Source: a virus. From it: a stretch of 64,000 nt of DNA. Shown here one piece after another: positions 8,270-16,667 of this stretch. Below the pieces are notes generated by a model. It ran no database searches, was not told where the DNA came from, and saw only the letters and a list, made by a program, of their open reading frames with translations. Every line of letters begins with the position of its first letter. The first letter of the stretch is position 1. Location of the stretch: the IMG/VR virus record IMGVR_UViG_3300046171_000328, positions 1 through 64,000 of that record; one strand, 5' to 3'. The translations under genes were made by a program, and so were the position numbers.

Positions 8270-10092
8270 CCGACGCAGGTAAGGTCCAGATTGCCGCAAA
8301 GCAGGCGGCAGGACAGCCGTTGCTTCTGCGTGACGTGGCCTTCAGTGCAGATCTCAATGCGCCAGATCCCACATGGACGGTTTTACCAGTAGAAGAAGCG
8401 ACTCAGTACGCAATTTCTCATGTGGGCAAGATTCCTGATGAGGATGCTGTTTTGTACTCGGTGACGCTGGATCAGACAATCGGCGATTTCACGATCAGCC
8501 TGATTGGCTACTATGACGATGATGGAATTTTAATTTTAGTTGATCAGATTCCACCGTTTGACAAGCTCTCCACAGGGACTGGCAATGTTTTTCGGCATAA
8601 TGCGGTAATCGATTATAGCAATGCTGCAGCGGCACTACCGCTCAACATTCCTACCGCCCAGTTCCATCCAGAATCCAAGGAGATTCAAATCTTGCGCTCT
8701 GAAATGGGCGTAGTGATGGATACGGCGATTACCAGTAGTGAAACATTCTTGCATGAGGTCCCTGCAATCAATGGTCGTATTGAACGACTGGAAGGCCGTT
8801 CACTGGTCATTGCTGATGCAGTAGAGACGGCTATTGAAGAAGTCCAAAATAATCAGGCAGTGCTAAATGATTTGCAACAGAAGACAACGGATAACGAAAA
8901 TGCCTTGCTTCAGCAGATCAAAACCATTGAAACCAAGGGCGAGTTTCTGGATGGGCCAATTCTTCACTTTACTGGATCTGGCCTGACGGTTGATCCGGCA
9001 ACTCAGACCATTGACTTTTCAGTACCCACCGATTCACAGGGTGTGCTGATCAAGATGCCGGAAGAGGCTGAGTTTACCCGTGAGACACAACTGCATTTTG
9101 TGACAGATGAATTTATAGATATGCAAAATGCAAATGGCCAAATTACAGTCCAACTCAATCCGACACGTCTCAAGGGCTTTGGGACCTTGCAGATTGCAGA
9201 TGCTGATGAACTGACTTCCCTGAATGCCGATGGACTCGACACCACACTGACCATCGTGGCAGGTCGAGGCATCAATCTAAGCGCTGATGACACGAACAAT
9301 ACGCTGACGATGGCATCAGAAGACCTTCAAGGGTTTCAGTCCATCGTGGTCAGCGATGAGGCAACCACAACGCTGGTTGCTACGTCTTCGACTACCTTGC
9401 GGCTGAGTAGTGGATCGAATTTGAAGATGCTGACGAATGCGGAAACCAATGAAATTACACTCTCCAGCATTTCGTATGGTTCAATTTATGTCCGTGCTTC
9501 AGATCCCACCAATGATGCTACATTGACAGCGGCAGATCAGGATGTACTGACCTTTGAAGAGAGCGAAACCGTCAAGATGTCCTTGGTGGGTTACGGACAA
9601 GGACAGCAAGCCTTGAAGTTCGAAACGTCTTTTCCATCTGTGATCAATGAATCCTTTGAAATCAGCGGCGGCAACCTGCGGGTTTCGCAAGATGCCAACA
9701 ACGTTGGAGGAGCGCTCTACTGTGAAGCAATTTACTGCTCTGGCGAAATTACTGGATTTAGCTCAGTTTCCGATGAGCGTCTGAAAACCAACGTGATCAG
9801 CTTTGAAAATGCGTTGCAAACCATTGAAGGGCTGAATGCTTATCGCTTTGAGTGGGCCGAGACGATGGGCACAACTCGCGCTGGTAAGCCAGACATTGGC
9901 CTGATGGCTCAAGAAGTGGAGCAGGTCCTGCCGGAAGCCGTTTATGAAACAAGCTGGATGGGCAGCGATGAAGAGGTGGTCAAGACCATTCGCTACGAGC
10001 GAATTGTGCCGGTGTTGGTAGAGGCGATCAAAGAGCTATCGGAAAGAGTTCGTTCCTTGGAGAGCCAACTCAATGATTCAAGGAAGAAATAA
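8251..10092 (+). CDS. Tail collar fibre with C-terminal S74 chaperone
   Basis: 613 residues. The N-terminal about 125 residues (MSNLIITDAGKVQIAAKQ, then FTISLIGYYDDDGILILVDQ) match the gpH-type tail-collar fibre domain that docks to the baseplate. The middle is repetitive beta structure. The C-terminal about 110 residues are a peptidase S74 intramolecular chaperone: SDERLKTNV (the usual autocleavage position is just before this Ser), YRFEW, GLMAQEVEQVLPEAV and a terminal coiled coil (VPVLVEAIKELSERVRSLE). The chaperone trimerises the fibre and then cleaves itself off. It should be a receptor-binding or fibre-shaft protein. Confidence 0.88.
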   Translation: MSNLIITDAGKVQIAAKQAAGQPLLLRDVAFSADLNAPDPTWTVLPVEEATQYAISHVGKIPDEDAVLYSVTLDQTIGDFTISLIGYYDDDGILILVDQIPPFDKLSTGTGNVFRHNAVIDYSNAAAALPLNIPTAQFHPESKEIQILRSEMGVVMDTAITSSETFLHEVPAINGRIERLEGRSLVIADAVETAIEEVQNNQAVLNDLQQKTTDNENALLQQIKTIETKGEFLDGPILHFTGSGLTVDPATQTIDFSVPTDSQGVLIKMPEEAEFTRETQLHFVTDEFIDMQNANGQITVQLNPTRLKGFGTLQIADADELTSLNADGLDTTLTIVAGRGINLSADDTNNTLTMASEDLQGFQSIVVSDEATTTLVATSSTTLRLSSGSNLKMLTNAETNEITLSSISYGSIYVRASDPTNDATLTAADQDVLTFEESETVKMSLVGYGQGQQALKFETSFPSVINESFEISGGNLRVSQDANNVGGALYCEAIYCSGEITGFSSVSDERLKTNVISFENALQTIEGLNAYRFEWAETMGTTRAGKPDIGLMAQEVEQVLPEAVYETSWMGSDEEVVKTIRYERIVPVLVEAIKELSERVRSLESQLNDSRKK

Positions 10093-10937
10093 TGTATACC
10101 TCCAGTGTCATTGATCAGTTATCAGAAGGGCGGTTGAGCTTGATGGAAACAGGCCACGGTTCTTTCATTCCGATGCTCAAGATTCCAAAGTTCAAGCAGA
10201 CAGCCATCGACATCACTTTTCCTGATGACCCGTTTCCAGCCTTTATGGTCGATGGAGTTGAAGTTAACGAGATTTACATTTCTCAGTTTAGTTATCCCTG
10301 CATCGCCAGATCAGCACCCACAACGAGTGTTAATCTTGCAGACGCACGCACGCACGCGACGGCTCTGGGTTCAGGATTCCATTTGATGAGTGCATGGGAG
10401 TGGGCCGCATTGGTCTGGCATTTCAAGGAACATTGGGGCACTGAAAAAGGGCCAGTGATGGAAGACTCTTCCCGCAGTTTGGGTAGCGGGACATTTTTCT
10501 GGAGAATGCCTGCTGAGTGGTGGGGCGCTTGGGGGCTGACAGGTAATCTCTATGAATACTGCGACGGTGTTGAGTTGAGAAGCGGCAAGGTTTACGGACC
10601 ACTGGAGAACAACATCTCCAATTACAACACCACAGACGCTCTAGATGCCACGCTGTGGCCTGAACTTGGCGAGGTGACCTCTCATGCCAATAAACCACTA
10701 AACGAATCCCCTGTGATCGGTTCTCCACTTCAGATGATGCTTCTGAACGCTGCCTTGGTAGTCAATCCGCCGTTGGGTCAAACCTTTGCGTTGGATTCGG
10801 CAGGATCGTTGATTCTAGAGCGTGGTGGAGCGTATCATTCCGGCGAGGAAGCCGGTCTGGGAAATTATCGATTTACCAATCCAGCAACCTCTACGCAGTC
10901 CGACTCAGGTTTTCGGGTTGCCTACATTGCCCCATAG
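10092..10937 (+). CDS. C-type-lectin / formylglycine-generating-enzyme-fold tail protein
   Basis: 281 residues; the start overlaps the previous stop (TAATG). Recognisable pieces of the FGE/CLec fold are VDGVEVNEIYISQFSY (substrate-like strand), LMSAWEWAALVWH, WGLTGNLYEYCDG (the family's GNVWEW position) and the end RGGAYHSGEE ... SGFRVAY (the family's RGGSW...GFR). Phages use this fold as a receptor-binding tip, in some cases diversified by a reverse transcriptase (Mtd-like). No reverse transcriptase is seen here. Position after the collar fibre supports an adhesin role; enzymatic FGE activity is unlikely. Confidence 0.7.
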   Translation: MYTSSVIDQLSEGRLSLMETGHGSFIPMLKIPKFKQTAIDITFPDDPFPAFMVDGVEVNEIYISQFSYPCIARSAPTTSVNLADARTHATALGSGFHLMSAWEWAALVWHFKEHWGTEKGPVMEDSSRSLGSGTFFWRMPAEWWGAWGLTGNLYEYCDGVELRSGKVYGPLENNISNYNTTDALDATLWPELGEVTSHANKPLNESPVIGSPLQMMLLNAALVVNPPLGQTFALDSAGSLILERGGAYHSGEEAGLGNYRFTNPATSTQSDSGFRVAYIAP

Positions 10938-10946
10938 GAGTTCCCC

Positions 10947-11843
10947 ATGTTTGATTTTGATTTTTTCGGCACTGATTATTTAAAGGGCCAAACCGACCTT
11001 TTGACAGAGGCCTTAGAAATCAAGGCCAGTAATATGACCAAGGCCCGTTTTGAGAGTTTTCTGAAGAAGACCTTTCTCAAAACGTCAGACAAGGTCTTTT
11101 ATTTGAAGGGTGAAGAGGGTCAAGAGGGTAAATATACTTACAAGTACAAATCTTTTCCAGCGCTGGATATTCTAGATGTTTCCATGCCGAGTAAGCCCAA
11201 GCGCGAACTCAATGCGTTCACCAGAACGGAGTTGCAGTCCTTTCGGGTGAAGGTCAAGTGTTCTCACAACATCCGCTTGGACTTTCTGGTCCAGTTTGAA
11301 TCAACCATCAAGGGAGCAAGGCTTTCGGCCAGCACCAGAGGCTTTATCTCTGAGGTTAAAATCAACAACCAGCCCATTCGCCTCTCAAGGTCTGAGATGG
11401 ACACTGAGAAGGCCGCTACCGCCTCTGGCCTGAAAGCCGTAATCACAAAGGTCAGGGCTGGCTTGAAGGCCGCTTATGATGAATTGGGGCACAAGAGCGC
11501 AAAACAAGTAAAAAAACAGGAAGGCGGAGGTTCTAAAGGTGAAAACGAAAAAGGCGGACTGAGCCGAGAGCAAGAGAAACTACGCAGGAAAGTAACCGAT
11601 GGTCAATCGGAAGAAGAACGTGAAGGCCGCCAGAAAAAACGGGCCAAGTCGATTAAAAAACAACATGAGGCTGTGAAAGCTGAAAAGCAGGAACTGCAAA
11701 AGAAGCTGGAGCAGAGGAAGCGTGAGGTAGAAAGCATTGGAAGCTCCGGTGACGGACTTCAAAGTCAAATTGACCAAATGCAGGAATACAAGGCACGACT
11801 GCAACAACAGTTGGAGTCTTTACGGTCAACGCAGGCCGCTTAA
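10947..11843 (+). CDS. Unknown protein with C-terminal coiled coil
   Basis: 298 residues, with TAGGAG 6 bp before the ATG. An acidic start (MFDFDFFGTDYLKGQTDLL) leads to a globular part (about 60-160, with FRVKVKCSHNIRLDFLVQFES) and then a Lys/Glu/Gln-rich region from about 185 that should be a long coiled coil. The next gene opens in a similar way (MFTDIFENIDYG) and also has a globular part followed by a coiled coil, so the two may be distant relatives. No known family recognised. It begins the run of large proteins around the methyltransferase-helicase. Confidence 0.65.
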   Translation: MFDFDFFGTDYLKGQTDLLTEALEIKASNMTKARFESFLKKTFLKTSDKVFYLKGEEGQEGKYTYKYKSFPALDILDVSMPSKPKRELNAFTRTELQSFRVKVKCSHNIRLDFLVQFESTIKGARLSASTRGFISEVKINNQPIRLSRSEMDTEKAATASGLKAVITKVRAGLKAAYDELGHKSAKQVKKQEGGGSKGENEKGGLSREQEKLRRKVTDGQSEEEREGRQKKRAKSIKKQHEAVKAEKQELQKKLEQRKREVESIGSSGDGLQSQIDQMQEYKARLQQQLESLRSTQAA

Positions 11844-11861
11844 TCAAACTGGAGAAGGGAT

Positions 11862-14192
11862 ATGTTCACCGACATCTTTGAAAATATCGATTACGGCGTC
11901 ACCAGCGTTGATTTGACTCTTGATGATGAGTTGAAGCCGAGGGTGTTGCCAATCCTTGATGAAGGCCGTTACGGCAAGGACCTGCCAGAGGAGCAGATTA
12001 TTGCAGAGTGGCTAGAGATCATTGCCGAGGAAGACAACGAATTTCTGGCAGGAGAGCCAGACTTGTTGGTTGAAGACTACGATTGGGGCGATCCGCTGGA
12101 AGGCCAAGCACTGGTCTTGGAGAATCTGTCCATTAAATACAATGAATTCCGCCAGCGCATGAAGCGCTTTCAGAGCAAGATCAATAACAATTCAACCCTC
12201 AAAGTGGTCAAGATCGATGGGCCGCAAGGCACAGCAAAGAACGGCGACCTTATTCGGCCACAGCGCAAATTCGGCGTGGTTTTACAGCGAGTGATCTGGC
12301 ATTTAAATGACGGTCAAACAATCACAGCCGTGTTTGAAGTGGAAGGTGCAGACGGTTTGATGCTCAAAGATGAGCATGTACTTTCCAGTTTCATTTGGAA
12401 GATCAACGGCATTGACATCACCCGATTTCTTTTCAAGAGCCTGACCGTAGACGATGAAAGAGGAGGTGGACGAGGCCTGACAGAGCGGCAACTAGCCCAG
12501 CGCTTGGGGCGCTACGTTGAGCAGAATGCTGAAAACTTTGCCAAGAAAAAAGCAGGTAATGATGCAGCAAGAGCAGAGCTTGATGCCGATACTGCAGAAG
12601 TGGATCGATTGACACAAGAACTCGACACGCTCAACAAAGGCAGTGAGCAAAGCGAAAATAAGAAAGTCTTTCAAGAGCAGCAATTGGAGCGCTTGGGTAA
12701 GGACATCGAAGACTTGAAGCGCCAGATTCGGGAAGCTGGTGGTGTGCCTGATGGAGATGATGAAGAAATTGCTCCACCGCCCCCACCACCAACTGATGAA
12801 GAAGAAATCACACCCCCACCACCTGAAGAGGAAGAAGAAGAGTTTGACGAGCTTGACCCAGCAAACTATACGGGTCTAGAGAGCGTCGATAAATTGGTAA
12901 ATCATCCAAGCGTGGTCCAATCTCTGACAAATCTCAATAATGCTCTAGTAGCCATTGGCATGGAGAATTTGAATCCTACAATATTTGGTAGGTCACCTAG
13001 TGCAGGGGGAGATGTTTTCACTCTGCAGATTTACCTTAAAGAATTAATTGCACGATCTACAGAAAGCGGAGAGAGCCTTGATCTGGATGATGCTCTTGGA
13101 TTCATAATAGAAATGCTCAACAACAGAGGACTAGATTTCTTCAGTGATCCAATTAGTAACTATATGAAAGACAACGGTTTAGGTTTCTTCAACCTCTATG
13201 AAATAAGTGGAACGATCAATAATGTTGTATTCCACCTAGATAGAGATCTCTTGATGAGAATTCATTCACAGCTAGATACTGGTGAAACTGAAGAAGAGGA
13301 AGAAACAGATTCAAGATATGTCAATTTCCCAGAGTATGCTGCGCTCTTCGATAAGGGTGATGCCGTAGAATGGTATCGCGTAGGTGGCGATACTTGGGAA
13401 AAAGGAACGTATCAGGGAGTGGATACTGATGGCCGAGCCTTAATTACTTGGGAAGGAGGGGGAGGTAGTGCCCCATTCAGTGTTTACCACAACCGAATGA
13501 GCTTGAGGCCAGATGTTGATTTTGATCGTGGTGGAGATAGGCGAAATGTTCTCGATAACTTCCTCCAGTCAGTCAGTGAAATGAACAATCAGATTCTGCA
13601 AAAAAAAGCAGGACCAATCTATGATTCATTTTACAGTGCAGCCGCAATGTTACTCCGCTATCACAATCAGTCAGTTGCTGGTTCTGGTATCGGTGAAACT
13701 GTAACCATGGAAGAGATGATTGAGATGCTTCGTGAATCTGTCCATGACCGGATGGAAGCTGCACATGATAAAGCAAACGCAACTTATGAGAAATTGCTCC
13801 CTGAAGTCATTACAGCCAGTGTCTTATTCGCTTTGGGACAGCAGGTAAGAGAAATGGCCAATGAGTACGAAATGGATACAGGACAAATCGATGTGATCAA
13901 AAATCAACAAACAGGCGCATACGAATATAGCTACACTGCTGATGATCTGGGTGACAACAGTGATGATGATGTAGAGCCAGACGAAGTGGAACCCGATGAA
14001 GTAGAACCTGATGAGACAGACAGCGGTGGTGGTGATTTAGAAGCTCAAGTCAATGAAATTCTAAAATCCGAAGATCCTGTCTACATTGCCGACATGCAAG
14101 AAGAATTGGAGGACGCACTTGAGGCGGCTGGCCGTGAAGACTTGCTTGATGCGATGGATGAGCGAATGAACGAACTTTCCCAAAGAGACTAA
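11862..14192 (+). CDS. Large acidic coiled-coil protein, unknown
   Basis: 776 residues, ribosome site GGAGAAGGG. Layout: globular head (1-200), heptad-rich coiled coil (about 215-295), proline/glutamate linker (about 300-330, runs of PPPPPP and EEEEEE), helical domain, a small beta module (KGDAVEWYRVGGDTWEKGTY, about 500-530) like Tudor/SH3-type barrels, another helical part and an acidic tail with the repeat VEPDE. The composition and neighbours recall phage proteins packaged with DNA next to DarB-like enzymes, but no specific function can be assigned. Confidence 0.65.
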   Translation: MFTDIFENIDYGVTSVDLTLDDELKPRVLPILDEGRYGKDLPEEQIIAEWLEIIAEEDNEFLAGEPDLLVEDYDWGDPLEGQALVLENLSIKYNEFRQRMKRFQSKINNNSTLKVVKIDGPQGTAKNGDLIRPQRKFGVVLQRVIWHLNDGQTITAVFEVEGADGLMLKDEHVLSSFIWKINGIDITRFLFKSLTVDDERGGGRGLTERQLAQRLGRYVEQNAENFAKKKAGNDAARAELDADTAEVDRLTQELDTLNKGSEQSENKKVFQEQQLERLGKDIEDLKRQIREAGGVPDGDDEEIAPPPPPPTDEEEITPPPPEEEEEEFDELDPANYTGLESVDKLVNHPSVVQSLTNLNNALVAIGMENLNPTIFGRSPSAGGDVFTLQIYLKELIARSTESGESLDLDDALGFIIEMLNNRGLDFFSDPISNYMKDNGLGFFNLYEISGTINNVVFHLDRDLLMRIHSQLDTGETEEEEETDSRYVNFPEYAALFDKGDAVEWYRVGGDTWEKGTYQGVDTDGRALITWEGGGGSAPFSVYHNRMSLRPDVDFDRGGDRRNVLDNFLQSVSEMNNQILQKKAGPIYDSFYSAAAMLLRYHNQSVAGSGIGETVTMEEMIEMLRESVHDRMEAAHDKANATYEKLLPEVITASVLFALGQQVREMANEYEMDTGQIDVIKNQQTGAYEYSYTADDLGDNSDDDVEPDEVEPDEVEPDETDSGGGDLEAQVNEILKSEDPVYIADMQEELEDALEAAGREDLLDAMDERMNELSQRD

Positions 14193-14203
14193 GGAGATTA
14201 ACC

Positions 14204-16642
14204 ATGCAGACCAATCTGATCAAAGAGCAGTTGGACATGGACAGCATAATGCTCTCCTTGCTCCGTTCCGGAAACATCGAAGAAGGCAAATCAAAGTCTC
14301 ATCTCCAAGCGGCAATGATGAAGAAGTTTGGTGATGATCCACTCTACAAAGCCGTGATTATGTCCAAATCCAAAGCTGAAGGCGAGAAAGCTGTGAAGGG
14401 CCTGATCAGCGTGCGTGGGCCACAGGCTATGCAGCAAATGAAAGACTATGCAAAGAAGCTGATGAACGAGTCTGTCGAGGTGGCTTCCCCACCATCTGAC
14501 CAAACACCAACTACCGTTGACAGCACGCTCAAGGGGGGCACGGTTGCACCACAGCAGACCAACAGCGCTCCAGACATGGAAGGCCGAGAAGTCGAAAAGA
14601 ACGACTTGGGGCCAGAGGCTGATGGCAAGGAGATTGATGCTGTGAGCATGAAAACTGGCGGTGATATTACCCAACAAGGACCTGCGCCAGACAATCAAGG
14701 GCGTGAAGAAACACAGGAGACGATGGGAGAAATGGCTCCAGAAGAGTCTCACTTGGAAGCTCCCAAGGATCATACACCCACGACTGTTGACAGCACCATG
14801 AAAGGCGGAGCCGTGGCTCCACAGGCCACACAAGCTGCGCCAGACATGCAGGGGCGTGATCAAGGCGGAAATAGCAAACTGGATGAGAACTTTGGGCGCT
14901 ACAACACCAATCACTCAACCCTGACTGCCGCCGTGGGACATGCACGCGATGTCGTGGGCAAAAAGGGCTTTACGATAGATGATGATGACTGGTTCCGTGA
15001 GATCTCCACAGGGCCTCGTAAGCCGGTGGAAGGAGCAACGAATAGGTATACACTCCAACTGATGAAAAACGGTGAGTATACCAATGATTATTTGCACATG
15101 CAGATCTATGGACAGCGCCGAGGATACGAATTGAACATGTATGGTTCCAAGGCTCCCAAGTCACGCAAGAAAATCAGGGAAACTACCGAATCGATTTCTG
15201 AAGAGTCTACAACGGAAATTACTGAGAAATTAGATCGCAAGGAGCGGCGGGAAATTGTCCGCAGAATTGCTGAGAACAAAGCTAGCTTGCCCACCACTTC
15301 AGATCGTAAAGAAAAACGTGAATTGGTGCGTGCGATTGCTGCAGACAAAGCCTTGCTTAGAGGCGAAATACCGGCAGGAGAAGCGTCTGAAACACCCACC
15401 TTCGATGCGTTGGTCCGAGGTGACTTTGACCAGATGGACTATCAGGAATACCTCAAGAAGCTGGATGCGGCTTTTGCTGAGATCAATGAAGTCAATCCGT
15501 TGAAAGACCCAGCGATTCGTTATGTTCGAACTCAATACAATAAAGCCGTTCAGGAGGGCCTTGCTATGGCTGATTCACTAGATCAGGTAGAAGAAAAAAT
15601 GATGGCAGTTCTGGAATCTATTGGGGACCAGCGCCAGTCTCAGGAAATGATGATAGACGAAGAAGACGAGATTGAAGAGGCTGCTGGTGCAAAAACTCAA
15701 TACGACAAAGGCCAAATCTCAAAGAAAGAAATGCAGGCAATGAAAGCCAAGGCTAAAAAACTTTTTGATGATGGACAAATTACAAAGAAAGAAATGCAGG
15801 CAATGTGTGAAGGCATGGAGTCTATCGCCGAAGCTGCTGATGAAAAACCAAAGAAGAAAACTTCCAAGGACACCGCAAACGTGGATGAGGATGAATTGGA
15901 AGAATTTGAAGATGACCAAGGTGATGTAGACAAAAAAACAGACGTGAAAAAGGATCTTGGCAAGGACAAGAAGAAGAAAGATGTCAAGGAGTCTTCACTG
16001 CTGGAGAGAGCCAAGGCGGCCAAGCAAGAGCTTCTGGAGTCTCAGGAAGAGCCAGAGCCGACTGATGAAGAGATCCAGACTCAGGCAGCTACCACACTGG
16101 CAATGGTGAAAGAGCAAGCTGCTAAAGAAGCCAGAGAGGCTTTGCTGATTGAACTCTACAGCGTAGACATCATCAGTGACGAAGTGCTTGAAAACTATGC
16201 AGAGCAAGAAGGCGAAGGAATCAACTACGCCGAAGGCGAAGAGCCAAACATTGAAAACATGCCGATGGTGGGTGAAGGAATCAATCCTCGGTTCTTGATT
16301 CGTGACAAAGAAAGCGGAGAAGTCTTTGAATCCAATCTGACCATGGAGCAAAGTCAGGCGCTCTTTGAAAAGCTCAACAACGTCAGCCCTGACCGATTTG
16401 TTGAAGAAGTGGACCGAAGTGTTCAGGAGGGGTTCCGCAGGCGTAGAGGCGGCTACAGCAATGATCCACGCATGATCACGGTTAAGTATCCGACAATGTG
16501 TCGAGAGACTAAAAAGCCTTTGAAGAAGGGCGATCAGGCATTGTACTACCCAAATGATAAGACCTTCTACCATCCAGATTCAAAGACCGCACAAGACTAC
16601 CGAGAAAGGATGGACGATGAAATGATGATGGGTGGCTACTGA
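14204..16642 (+). CDS. Large acidic repeat-containing protein, unknown
   Basis: 812 residues, strong AAGGAG site. It contains two near-identical 31-residue units at 14498-14590 and 14768-14860 (TPTTVDSTLKGGTVAP and TPTTVDSTMKGGAVAP, each ending APDM.GR). It also has a pair of lysine-rich repeats around 15244-15345 (DRKERREIVRRIAENKA / DRKEKRELVRAIAADKA) and a pair at 15700-15816 (KKEMQAM units). The C-terminus (MITVKYPTMCRETKKPLKKGDQALYYPNDKTFYHPDS) looks like a small folded domain. Low-complexity acidic linkers dominate. No enzymatic motif seen. Confidence 0.65.
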   Translation: MQTNLIKEQLDMDSIMLSLLRSGNIEEGKSKSHLQAAMMKKFGDDPLYKAVIMSKSKAEGEKAVKGLISVRGPQAMQQMKDYAKKLMNESVEVASPPSDQTPTTVDSTLKGGTVAPQQTNSAPDMEGREVEKNDLGPEADGKEIDAVSMKTGGDITQQGPAPDNQGREETQETMGEMAPEESHLEAPKDHTPTTVDSTMKGGAVAPQATQAAPDMQGRDQGGNSKLDENFGRYNTNHSTLTAAVGHARDVVGKKGFTIDDDDWFREISTGPRKPVEGATNRYTLQLMKNGEYTNDYLHMQIYGQRRGYELNMYGSKAPKSRKKIRETTESISEESTTEITEKLDRKERREIVRRIAENKASLPTTSDRKEKRELVRAIAADKALLRGEIPAGEASETPTFDALVRGDFDQMDYQEYLKKLDAAFAEINEVNPLKDPAIRYVRTQYNKAVQEGLAMADSLDQVEEKMMAVLESIGDQRQSQEMMIDEEDEIEEAAGAKTQYDKGQISKKEMQAMKAKAKKLFDDGQITKKEMQAMCEGMESIAEAADEKPKKKTSKDTANVDEDELEEFEDDQGDVDKKTDVKKDLGKDKKKKDVKESSLLERAKAAKQELLESQEEPEPTDEEIQTQAATTLAMVKEQAAKEAREALLIELYSVDIISDEVLENYAEQEGEGINYAEGEEPNIENMPMVGEGINPRFLIRDKESGEVFESNLTMEQSQALFEKLNNVSPDRFVEEVDRSVQEGFRRRRGGYSNDPRMITVKYPTMCRETKKPLKKGDQALYYPNDKTFYHPDSKTAQDYRERMDDEMMMGGY

Positions 16643-16667
16643 TCAATTAACTAGCACTGGAAAAGCA

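Noticed and set aside
10800-10937. Variable repeat of a diversity-generating retroelement
   Set aside because: No reverse transcriptase gene and no second similar copy noticed in the window; kept only as a question for the full genome.
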